A stretch of 64,000 bases of DNA. Source: Kiloniellaceae bacterium. Its GTDB lineage: Bacteria; Pseudomonadota; Alphaproteobacteria; Kiloniellales; J153. Below are positions 51,312 through 59,312 of the stretch, in pieces. The stretch covers positions 62,001-126,000 of the forward strand of contig JAJFGN010000001.1 of the NCBI GenBank assembly GCA_021776115.1, read 5' to 3'. Within the stretch, counting starts at the first letter, position 1; the number at the start of each line of letters is the position of its first letter. Below the pieces are notes generated by a model. It was not told the DNA's origin. It saw nothing but the letters and a program-made list of their open reading frames with translations, and did not search any database. The position numbers and the translations under genes are program-made.

Positions 51312-53333
51312 TTGGCCCAAGACCCGCTCATCGTCTTCACGCCTTCGGGGCGGCGTGGCCGCTTCCCGACCGGGACACCGGTCCTCAAGGCGGCGCGCAG
51401 CCTGGGCGTCGATATCGATTCCGTGTGCGGCGGGCGCGGCCTGTGCGGCCGCTGCCAGGTCCGCCTGAGCACCGGCGAGTTCTCCAAGCACGGCATCGTC
51501 AGCCGCAGCGAGAACCTGAGCGGCATCAACCAGGTCGAAGCGCGTTACGATACCAAGCGCGGTATACGCGCCGGCCAACGCTTGTCGTGTCAGGCACAAA
51601 TCTTGGGCGACCTCGTCGTCGACGTGCCACGCGAAAGCCAGGTCCACAAGCAGGTCGTGCGCAAGCGGGCCGAGGCCCGCGATTTCGAGCTCGATCCAGC
51701 GATTCGCCTGCACTACATCGTGGTCGAGCAACCGGACATGCACAATCCGAGCGGCGATCTGGAGCGGGTGATGAAAGCGCTTCGGGAGCAGTGGGAGATC
51801 GACGGCCTGGAGTGCGATTTGCGCGTGCTTCAGGTCCTGCAAAAGGTCCTGCGCGACGGGGACTGGAAGATCACGGTCGCCGTCCACCGGGGCCAGGTTC
51901 TGACCACCGCCTGGCCCGGCTTTCACGACCAGGCCTACGGTGTGGCGGTCGATGTCGGCTCGACCACCATCGCGGCCCATTTGTGCCGGCTCGCGACCGG
52001 TGAAGTTGTTGCCTCGGCCGGCATCATGAATCCGCAGATCCGCTTCGGCGAAGACCTGATGAGCCGGGTGTCTTACGTCATGATGAACCCGGGCGGAGAG
52101 GTAGAACTTACCGACACCGTGCGCGAGGCGGTCAACACGCTATTCGAGGAGGTTGCGACCGAAGCCGGTATCGACAAGGACGACGTCCTGAACGCGACGT
52201 TTGTCGGCAACCCGATCATGCATCACCTGTTGCTCGGGATCGACCCGACCGAGCTGGGGGGCGCGCCTTTCGCGCTGGCGGCCAATTCGAGCTTGACCTT
52301 TTGGGCCAGCGAGATCGATCTGACCGCACTGAACCGCGGAGCCAGGGTTTACGTTCTGCCGTGCATCGCCGGCCATGTCGGCGCGGACACCGCCGGCGTC
52401 ATCTTGTCGGAAAGCCCACACCTGAGCGACGATATCGTTTTGGTGGTCGACGTCGGCACCAATGCCGAGATCGTGCTCGGCAGCAAGAAGCGCCTGCTCG
52501 CCTGCTCCTCACCCACGGGCCCCGCCTTCGAGGGCGCGCAAATCTCTTGCGGACAACGCGCCGCGCCCGGCGCCATCGAGCGGGTGCGTATCGATCCGGA
52601 AACACTGGAGCCGCGATTCAAGGTCATCGGCTGCGACCTTTGGTCCAACGAGGAAGGTTTCGACGCTGAGACCGAAGCGACCGGCGTCACCGGCGTTTGC
52701 GGCTCGGGCATCATCGAGGTCCTGGCGGAAATGTATTTGGCCGGCATCCTCATGCGCGACGGCACCATCGACGGCGCCATGGCGGCACGCAGCGCGCGGG
52801 TTCAGGCCGACGGGCGCACCTTCTCCTACCTCCTGCGCGCGGGTGAGCCGGAACTGCGCATCCAGCAGAACGACGTGCGGGCGATCCAGCTTGCCAAGGC
52901 CGCGCTCTATGCCGGGGCACGTCTGCTCATGGATCGCTTGGGAATCGAACAACTGGACCGGGTCGTGCTGGCCGGCGCCTTCGGCAGCCATATCGACACC
53001 AAATATGCCATGGTTCTGGGCATGATCCCCGATTGCGACCTGGCCAAGGTCACCGCCGCCGGAAACGCCGCCGGCACGGGGGCCATCATCGCCCTGCTGA
53101 ACCAGCGCGCCCGCGACGATATCGCGGAGGTCATCAAGCGGGTCGAGAAGATCGAGACGGCGGTTGAGCCGCGCTTCCAGGAGCATTTCATCGAGGCCAT
53201 GGGCCTGCCCCATTCCACAGCGCCCTTCCCCCACCTGGCCGCGGCGGTAGCCCTGCCCGCCGCCAAGGCGCGCGATGCGGGGACGAACGGTGAAAACGGC
53301 GGCCGGCGCCGGCGGCGGCCGAAGAACGGCTGA
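51312..53333 (+). CDS. 2Fe-2S ASKHA-domain corrinoid reductive activator (RACo-like, DUF4445)
   Basis: 673 residues from TTG 51312. N-terminal ferredoxin domain with Cys39, Cys45, Cys48 and Cys93 (DSVCGGRGLCGRCQV, LSCQAQ) for a [2Fe-2S] cluster; then a linker and an ASKHA ATPase fold (AVDVGSTTIAAHLCRL, VVDVGTNAEIVLGS, GVCGSGIIEVLAEM, VVLAGAFGSHIDTKYA). Such enzymes use ATP and a reductant to return Co(II) corrinoid protein to Co(I). It belongs to the operon of the corrinoid protein although the start codon and weak site suggest low expression. Confidence 0.9.
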   Translation: MAQDPLIVFTPSGRRGRFPTGTPVLKAARSLGVDIDSVCGGRGLCGRCQVRLSTGEFSKHGIVSRSENLSGINQVEARYDTKRGIRAGQRLSCQAQILGDLVVDVPRESQVHKQVVRKRAEARDFELDPAIRLHYIVVEQPDMHNPSGDLERVMKALREQWEIDGLECDLRVLQVLQKVLRDGDWKITVAVHRGQVLTTAWPGFHDQAYGVAVDVGSTTIAAHLCRLATGEVVASAGIMNPQIRFGEDLMSRVSYVMMNPGGEVELTDTVREAVNTLFEEVATEAGIDKDDVLNATFVGNPIMHHLLLGIDPTELGGAPFALAANSSLTFWASEIDLTALNRGARVYVLPCIAGHVGADTAGVILSESPHLSDDIVLVVDVGTNAEIVLGSKKRLLACSSPTGPAFEGAQISCGQRAAPGAIERVRIDPETLEPRFKVIGCDLWSNEEGFDAETEATGVTGVCGSGIIEVLAEMYLAGILMRDGTIDGAMAARSARVQADGRTFSYLLRAGEPELRIQQNDVRAIQLAKAALYAGARLLMDRLGIEQLDRVVLAGAFGSHIDTKYAMVLGMIPDCDLAKVTAAGNAAGTGAIIALLNQRARDDIAEVIKRVEKIETAVEPRFQEHFIEAMGLPHSTAPFPHLAAAVALPAAKARDAGTNGENGGRRRRRPKNG

Positions 53334-53346
53334 CGGCTGACTGAAC

Positions 53347-53874
53347 TTGTCCCAGCTCGAAACCAAACGTCTCGTCTTGCACCCCTACACCGCAAAGGAT
53401 TTGGATGCGGCTGTCGCCCTTTACGGCGATCCCAAGGTTACCCAGTTCACGAAGCTTGGCCGTCTGAGCCGCGCCCAATCGCGGGCTGTCCTCGATGAGC
53501 ACTTGCGGCACTGGCGCGAAAAAGGTTTCGGGATGCGCGCGATGGTCCTCAAATCAAGCGGCGATTTCGCCGGCGAATGTGGCTTCTTCACCCTCGAGAG
53601 CAGCGGTGAAGCCGCATTGCGCTATGCCCTCCTACCGCCCTATTGGGGTCAGGGCCTGACCAGCGAGGCTGTCCTGGCGACGATTGAAGACGCCTTCGGA
53701 TCCCTTGGCTTGCAGCGGATCGTGTCGGTGGTCGAAGGGCCCAACCACGCCTCCCACAGAATCATGGAAAAGCTGGGGCTTAGGGTCGAGCGGACCGCCC
53801 GCGTTCCAAAGACCACGATCTTCATTTATGCGATCACGCTTAACGAGTGGGTGGCGGCGGCGCGGCAGAATTGA
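53347..53874 (+). CDS. GNAT family N-acetyltransferase (RimJ/RimL type)
   Basis: 175 residues with TTG start at 53347, 13 bp after the RACo-like stop. N-terminal SQLETKRLVLHPYTAKDLDA, acetyl-CoA region YALLPPYWGQGLTSEAVLAT and the C-terminal IVSVVEGPNHASHRIMEKLG. Acetylates an unknown substrate. Ribosome site is weak. Confidence 0.88.
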   Translation: MSQLETKRLVLHPYTAKDLDAAVALYGDPKVTQFTKLGRLSRAQSRAVLDEHLRHWREKGFGMRAMVLKSSGDFAGECGFFTLESSGEAALRYALLPPYWGQGLTSEAVLATIEDAFGSLGLQRIVSVVEGPNHASHRIMEKLGLRVERTARVPKTTIFIYAITLNEWVAAARQN

Positions 53875-53961
53875 CGTGGCGCCCGGCCACGGCCTCTGGA
53901 CAATGGGCCGCGCCGAGGACGAGAATGATTGGGAAACTGCGAACCAAGGACGATTGATACG

Positions 53962-54522
53962 ATGGACAGCATCGGCTTCACTCAGATGAAGGACGGCACC
54001 CGCGAGGAGTATGAGTTCCTGGGCGGCCTCTGGCAGGCGCATATCCAGGCGACCTTGGCCGACAACGTCCTCGGCCTGCTTAAGGCCATGCAAGGGCCCA
54101 CGCTCGGCTACAAGATCGACCGCTATCAACATAGCCTGCAAAGCGCGACCCGGGCCAAAGCCGATGGCGCGGACGAGGAAACCGTGGTCTGCGCCTTGCT
54201 GCACGACATTGGCGACAGCATCGCGCCGGAAAATCACAGCGCGGCCGCGGCCGCCAACCTGCGGCCCTACATCGGCGAAAAGAACCACTGGATCATCGCG
54301 CACCACGGTGTGTTTCAAGGCTATTACTTCTTTCACCACACAGGGGGCGACCGTGACGCGCGCGAGCGCTACCGGGGGCATCCCCATTTCGAGGCTTGCG
54401 CCGCGTTCTGCGAGCGTTGGGACCAAAACTCCTTCGACCCCGACTATGAAACCGCGCCCTTGAGCGCCTTCGAACCCGCCGTGCGCCGTCTCTTCGCGCG
54501 CGCCCCGCAAGCCTTCGCCTAA
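53962..54522 (+). CDS. HD-domain protein, putative mixed-valent diiron oxygenase
   Basis: 186 residues from ATG 53962, AAGGA upstream. His57, His81-Asp82, His92, His114/115 and Asp159/161 match the H...HD...H...H...D order of the HD superfamily; the spacing and the aromatic stretch HHGVFQGYYFFHH resemble HD diiron oxygenases such as PhnZ and inositol oxygenase more than phosphodiesterases. Tyr50 may serve as a lid residue. PhnZ-type enzymes split C-P bonds by O2; related ones cleave methylamine-bearing phosphonates. No PhnY-like partner is here. Substrate unknown. Confidence 0.7.
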   Translation: MDSIGFTQMKDGTREEYEFLGGLWQAHIQATLADNVLGLLKAMQGPTLGYKIDRYQHSLQSATRAKADGADEETVVCALLHDIGDSIAPENHSAAAAANLRPYIGEKNHWIIAHHGVFQGYYFFHHTGGDRDARERYRGHPHFEACAAFCERWDQNSFDPDYETAPLSAFEPAVRRLFARAPQAFA

Positions 54523-54541
54523 CCGAATAGGAGCCAACATC

Positions 54542-55216
54542 ATGGGCGAAAACATCCGCTTGACCGCCAGCGACGGCCACAAGTTCGGCGCCTACAAAGC
54601 GGCGCCGGCCGGGGCCGCCAAGGGCGGTGTCGTCGTGGTGCAGGAGATCTTTGGCGTCAACAGCCATATTCGCGCCGTGTGCGACCGCTATGCTGCCGCC
54701 GGGTACCTGGCGGTTGCGCCAGCCATCTATGACCGCGCGGAGCGCGACGTCCAGCTCGGCTATACGCCCGAGGACATCGCGCGCGGGCGCGAGCTGCGCG
54801 GCCAATGCGGTACCGGCGCGGCGATCGAGGATATCGCGGCCGCCGCCGACGAAGCGGCAAGCGCCGGCAAGGTCGGCATTGTTGGCTATTGCTGGGGCGG
54901 CCAGTTGGTCTACATCTCGGCCTGCCGCCTGGGCGACAAGCTGACGGCCGCCTCGGGTTACTATGGAGGCAATATCAAGGCCTTCCTGGACGAGACGCCG
55001 ACCATTCCCCTGGCCCTGCATTTCGGCACACTGGATGCGTCAATCCCCATGGATGAGGTCGAGCTGATCGGCAAGACCTATCCTGAGATCGCGATCCATA
55101 CCTACGATGGCGCCGGTCACGGCTTCAACTGCGACCAGCGCGAGTCGTACAACCCCGAGGCGGCGAAGCTGGCCGAGGAACGCACCCTCGCGCTCTTCGG
55201 CACGCACCTGACCTAG
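54542..55216 (+). CDS. dienelactone hydrolase family protein
   Basis: 224 residues. Nucleophile Cys117 in GIVGYCWGGQLVY, Asp about 166 in FGTLDASIP, and His about 197 in GAGHGFNCDQRESY complete the Cys-His-Asp triad. Hydrolyses dienelactone or similar esters. Stop codon shares CTAG with the convergent MFS gene. Confidence 0.9.
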   Translation: MGENIRLTASDGHKFGAYKAAPAGAAKGGVVVVQEIFGVNSHIRAVCDRYAAAGYLAVAPAIYDRAERDVQLGYTPEDIARGRELRGQCGTGAAIEDIAAAADEAASAGKVGIVGYCWGGQLVYISACRLGDKLTAASGYYGGNIKAFLDETPTIPLALHFGTLDASIPMDEVELIGKTYPEIAIHTYDGAGHGFNCDQRESYNPEAAKLAEERTLALFGTHLT

Positions 55217-56433
55217 GCGGTCGTTTGGGCGCGCGGCGGTCCGCCAGAGTGGGCCGTAAAGGCCAGCGCCGAGACACCGATACAATAGAGCGCGCCGCCG
55301 AGCGCGATCGCGTCGACGCCAACACCGGCGTCGATCAGGATGCCCAGGCAGGCGGGCGCCAGGCCGGTCGAAAACACCATGGCCGCCTGGGCGAAGGCGC
55401 GGATCGCACCCAAATGCGTAACACCGTAAAGCTCGGCCCAGAGCGTGCCCAGGATCGCGGTCGTCATCCCCGCGCCAACACCCAGAAGGGCAAAGAAAAC
55501 CGGCGCCACGTAGGGCGCGTCGCTTGAAGCCAGAGCCAGGCAGGTGACCACCAGAGGTGCCAGAAAGAAGGGTACCAGACGGCGCGCGCTGAAGCGGTCG
55601 ACGAGACCGCCGGCGAGCATGACGCTGCCGACGCTGCCCAGGGCATAGAGACTGAAGGATCCCGCCATGAGAGTCATGGGCCAGCCCTTGCTAGTAGCGA
55701 TGTGGACCTGATGAAATACGAGGCCGGTCGAAATGAAGGAGGGCGCGAGCAGGGCCGGCATGCGCCGCCACAGCCCGCCATCGCGCAGCGCCTGGCCCAG
55801 GGTCGCGTCGCGCGCCCGGCCGGGCCCTGCCGCCTTCAGCGCGGCGTCGCGCGCGCCGTGTCCCTTCAAAAGCCAGATCATCAGCGGCAAGGCAGCGAGC
55901 AACAGGGCGAGCGCCGCTCCAATCCAAAGCGTGCGCCAGGGAAATCCTGCCAAGAGGGCCACGACCAACGGCGGAAAGATCGCCTCGCCGGCTGGATACC
56001 CGAGCGAGGCAATAGCGACGGCGCGGCCGCGCTCGTGCTCAAAATAACGCGCCATGGCTGTCAGTGAGGCGTGACTCGACAGCCCCTGGCCGAAGAACCG
56101 CAAGCCGAACACGGCAAGAGCTACGGCAGCCGCGGACTCGGCCGCGGACATTGCCAGGCATCCTAGAGCCAGCCCGCCGAGTACGGTCCCGGCAAAGAGG
56201 GCCAGTGGCCAGCGGTCGATCAGGCGTCCGCCGAAAACCAGCAGCGCGGCGCTGGCCAAGGTGCCCAGGGAATAAAGCGTGCCGAAACCGCCGTGCGAGA
56301 GGCCGAACGCGGCGCGTATCTCGCCCCCGAACAGCGAGATGAAATAGGTCTGCCCAAAACTGGATGACAATGCCATGACCAGGCCGAAACCGAGCAGCCG
56401 GCCGTGGGCGCGCACGAAGGCGATAGGGATCAT
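55213..56433 (-). CDS. MFS transporter
   Basis: 406 residues with about 12 membrane helices; conserved FGQTYFISLFGGEIRAAFGL, LGSLGYPAGEAIFPPL-like region, GRLIDRW in the first loop and the mid-chain GLVDRFSARRL repeat. Substrate unknown, exporter or importer of a small metabolite. Divergent from nothing nearby; follows the regulator gene at 56468 in the same orientation, 34 bp apart. Confidence 0.88.
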   Translation of the reverse strand: MIPIAFVRAHGRLLGFGLVMALSSSFGQTYFISLFGGEIRAAFGLSHGGFGTLYSLGTLASAALLVFGGRLIDRWPLALFAGTVLGGLALGCLAMSAAESAAAVALAVFGLRFFGQGLSSHASLTAMARYFEHERGRAVAIASLGYPAGEAIFPPLVVALLAGFPWRTLWIGAALALLLAALPLMIWLLKGHGARDAALKAAGPGRARDATLGQALRDGGLWRRMPALLAPSFISTGLVFHQVHIATSKGWPMTLMAGSFSLYALGSVGSVMLAGGLVDRFSARRLVPFFLAPLVVTCLALASSDAPYVAPVFFALLGVGAGMTTAILGTLWAELYGVTHLGAIRAFAQAAMVFSTGLAPACLGILIDAGVGVDAIALGGALYCIGVSALAFTAHSGGPPRAQTTA

Positions 56434-56467
56434 AGCGCCGGTTCTAACTACGGGGCCGGCCGAGCAA

Positions 56468-57487
56468 TCATTTCGCTCCGGCAGTTACCGTATCCGGCGC
56501 CCCGTCGGCGGGATCGAATTCAGACGGCACTCCTCGCTCCTTGCGCGGGGTGCGGCCAAAAAAGTCCCGGTAGCATTTAGAGAAGTGCGAGGCCGAAACG
56601 AAACCGCAGGCGAGCGCCACGTCGATGATCGACATGTTCGTTTGGAGCAGCAACAGACGGGCGCGGTCCAGGCGTAGTTCCAGATAGTAACGCGCGGGAG
56701 AGCGGACCAGATACTTGCGGAACAGGCGCTCGAGCTGCCGGGTCGATAGACCGGCGCTTTGGGCCAGCTCCGTCCGGGTCAAGGGCTCTTCCAAATTCTG
56801 CTCCATAGACTCGATCACGGCCAGAAGCTTGGGATGACGCACGCCCAGGCGCGCGGGCAGCGACATGCGCTGCCGGTCGTGCTGGTCGCGGATCCGGTCG
56901 TGCATGCATTGATCGGCGATCGCGGCCGCCAAGGTATGGCCATGCTGGCGCCCGATAAGATTGAGCATCAGGTCGATCGCCGCGGTCCCGCCCGAGCAGG
57001 TGAAGCGATTGCGGTCGATTTCAAAGAGCTCGTTGGCGATCTCGACCCGCGGAAACTCCTCGATGAATCCGGCAAGGTTCTCCCAGTGGATCGTGCAGCG
57101 ATACCCGTCCAGCAGCCCCGCACGCGCCAAGATGTAACTACCCGTGCAGATTGCCCCGATGTCGGCGCCCTTGCGCGCCATACGGCGCAGATATGAGTCA
57201 ACGGCCTTATTCCGATACCGCTGCACATCGACCCCGGAACACACCAAGACGGTGTCGAGCGACGACGCCTCATCCAAGCCCCCGTCCGGCGTAAGCTCGA
57301 TCCCATTCGAGGCGCATACCGGCGTGCCACCGGGCGACAGAACCCGATATTGATAAAGGTTCTGCCCGCTCGTCCGGTTGGCCAGCCGCAAGGTTTCGAC
57401 GGCGCCAGCAAAGGCGATCATCGAAAACTTCGGCACCACCAAGAACCCGATACGATGCGGCAGTTCGTGCGCAGGATTACCAAGCAT
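56468..57487 (-). CDS. GATase1-AraC family transcriptional regulator (GbdR/SouR type)
   Basis: 339 residues. N-terminal amidotransferase-like sensor (FLVVPKFSMIAFAGAVETLR, GAICTGSYILARAGLLDGY, CTIHWENLAGF) and a C-terminal AraC domain (SAGLSTRQLERLFRKYL, IIDVALACGFVSASHFSKCYR). It is paralogous to the regulator at 16977. It is divergent from soxBDAG with 244 bp between starts, and SouR and GbdR of this family activate sarcosine oxidase genes in Pseudomonas, so control of soxBDAG is the most likely role. Confidence 0.92.
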   Translation of the reverse strand: MLGNPAHELPHRIGFLVVPKFSMIAFAGAVETLRLANRTSGQNLYQYRVLSPGGTPVCASNGIELTPDGGLDEASSLDTVLVCSGVDVQRYRNKAVDSYLRRMARKGADIGAICTGSYILARAGLLDGYRCTIHWENLAGFIEEFPRVEIANELFEIDRNRFTCSGGTAAIDLMLNLIGRQHGHTLAAAIADQCMHDRIRDQHDRQRMSLPARLGVRHPKLLAVIESMEQNLEEPLTRTELAQSAGLSTRQLERLFRKYLVRSPARYYLELRLDRARLLLLQTNMSIIDVALACGFVSASHFSKCYRDFFGRTPRKERGVPSEFDPADGAPDTVTAGAK

Positions 57488-57731
57488 GGATCGATGGACT
57501 CCCTGCCCTACCCTCAGGCTTCATTCCGGTCTATTGTCAGGCGACTTTGGCATAAAACCGTCATGTCGCGAATAGAAAACTTGATGCCGTGAACCCGCAA
57601 GCTGCGACGGCCTCCAGGACCGCTTTTGGCGGGGCGCACAGCCGAACCGCGGCTTGTCTTTCGGGGCCTTGAGGCGGCCAGGATTGGTACGCACTCTCCC
57701 GAGCAAAAGAGGCCTAGGAACTCGACCGGAC

Positions 57732-58982
57732 ATGACCCGTTATTCCATCTTCAGCCTGCTGCGCAATGCGCTGAACTACCACGAGGACTGGCCGCGCGCC
57801 TGGCGTAGCCCGGAACCGAAGTCCTCCTACGATGTGGTCATCGTCGGCGGCGGCGGGCACGGTCTGGCGACCGCCTACTACCTGGCCAAGAATCATGGGA
57901 TCACGGATGTCGCGGTGATCGAGAGCGGTTGGATCGGCGGCGGCAGTACCGGGCGCAACACGACCATCGTCAGGTCCAACTACCTCTGGGACGAGAGCGC
58001 GGCCCTCTACGAACATTCCTTGAAGCTTTGGGAGGGGCTCAGCCAGGACCTGAACTTCAATGTCATGTTCAGCCAGCGCGGTGTGATGAATCTGGCGCAC
58101 AACCAGCACGACCTACGAGAGATTTCGCGCCGTATCAATGCCAACCGCCTGAACGGAATAGACTCGGAATTCATGACCCCGCAGGAGATCAAAACCTTCG
58201 TGCCGATCATCGATCTGCGGGCGGGCGGGCGCTACCCGGTTCTGGGCGCCTCGATCCAACGGCGCGGCGGCACGGCCCGGCACGACGCCGTCGCCTGGGG
58301 CTATGCCCGGGCGGCGGACGCGCTTGGCGTCGATATCATCCAGCAGTGCCCCGTCACGGGGTTCCAGATCGAGAACGGCCGCGTGCGCGCGGTCGAGACC
58401 GGCAAGGGCACGATCGAGGCTAAGAAAGTCGGCATCGTGGTCGCCGGCCATTCCAGCGTTCTCGCCGGCATGGCCGGGTTCCGGCTGCCAATACACAGCC
58501 TGCCCCTGCAGGCCCTGGTGTCGGAACCGGTCAAGCCGGTCCTGGATACGGTCATCATGTCGGGGGCCGTACACGCCTATATCAGCCAGTCGGACAAGGG
58601 CGAGCTGGTTATCGGCGCCGGCGTCGATTCCTACGTCGGCTACGGTCAACGCGGGAGTTTGCCGGTCACCGAGGAAACCCTGGGCGCGATCTGCGAGTTG
58701 TTCCCGATGTTTCGCCGCATGCGCATGCTGCGCCAGTGGGGCGGTATCGTCGACGTCTGCCCCGATGCCAGTCCGATCCTGTCCAAGACCCCGGTCGAGG
58801 GTATGTTCATCAATTGCGGCTGGGGCACGGGCGGCTTCAAGGCCACGCCGGGTTCCGGCTGGGCCTTCGCTCAGACGATCGCGAACGACATGCCGCACGA
58901 ATTGAACGCGGCTTTCTCGCTAGACCGTTTCCGCACCGGCTACTTGATCGACGAGCACGGCGCGGCGGCCGTGGCGCACTAG
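57732..58982 (+). CDS. soxB: sarcosine oxidase beta subunit
   Basis: 416 residues from ATG 57732, preceded by AGGAA. The N-terminal [24 protein letters not shown] is diagnostic for heterotetrameric sarcosine oxidase. FAD motif [17 protein letters not shown] near 37-53; the conserved [10 protein letters not shown] near residue 183 holds the His that covalently binds [19 protein letters not shown] near 340. It carries the noncovalent FAD where sarcosine is oxidised. First gene of soxBDAG. Confidence 0.96.
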   Translation: MTRYSIFSLLRNALNYHEDWPRAWRSPEPKSSYDVVIVGGGGHGLATAYYLAKNHGITDVAVIESGWIGGGSTGRNTTIVRSNYLWDESAALYEHSLKLWEGLSQDLNFNVMFSQRGVMNLAHNQHDLREISRRINANRLNGIDSEFMTPQEIKTFVPIIDLRAGGRYPVLGASIQRRGGTARHDAVAWGYARAADALGVDIIQQCPVTGFQIENGRVRAVETGKGTIEAKKVGIVVAGHSSVLAGMAGFRLPIHSLPLQALVSEPVKPVLDTVIMSGAVHAYISQSDKGELVIGAGVDSYVGYGQRGSLPVTEETLGAICELFPMFRRMRMLRQWGGIVDVCPDASPILSKTPVEGMFINCGWGTGGFKATPGSGWAFAQTIANDMPHELNAAFSLDRFRTGYLIDEHGAAAVAH

Positions 58983-59004
58983 TACCAAGGAAAAGGCCCA
59001 GGAC

Positions 59005-59298
59005 ATGCTGGTCATCCCCTGCCCCTACTGCGGACCCCGCTGCGAGATCGAGTTCTCCTATGGCGGTCAGGCACATATCGCCCGGCCCGAGGACTCGGCC
59101 GCGATCAGCGATGAGACCTGGGCGGATTACGTTTTCCTGCGCGATAACACCAAGGGCGTATTCCTGGAGCGTTGGGTTCACGCGCACGGCTGCCGCCAAT
59201 GGTTCAACGTCGCGCGCCACACGGTGACCTATGAAATCCTGGCCTCCTACGAGACCGGCGCGAAACCGCCCAAGCTCGACTTCGTGACTCAAGTTTAG
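59005..59298 (+). CDS. soxD: sarcosine oxidase delta subunit
   Basis: 97 residues. Zinc site CPYCGPRC near residues 6-13 (C-x2-C-x3-C), followed by FSYGGQAHIARP and HAHGCRQWFNVARHTVTYE. It is the small structural zinc subunit of the heterotetramer. Spacing 22 bp to soxB and 14 bp to soxA. Confidence 0.95.
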   Translation: MLVIPCPYCGPRCEIEFSYGGQAHIARPEDSAAISDETWADYVFLRDNTKGVFLERWVHAHGCRQWFNVARHTVTYEILASYETGAKPPKLDFVTQV

Positions 59299-59312
59299 GG
59301 GCGCGGGCAGGC

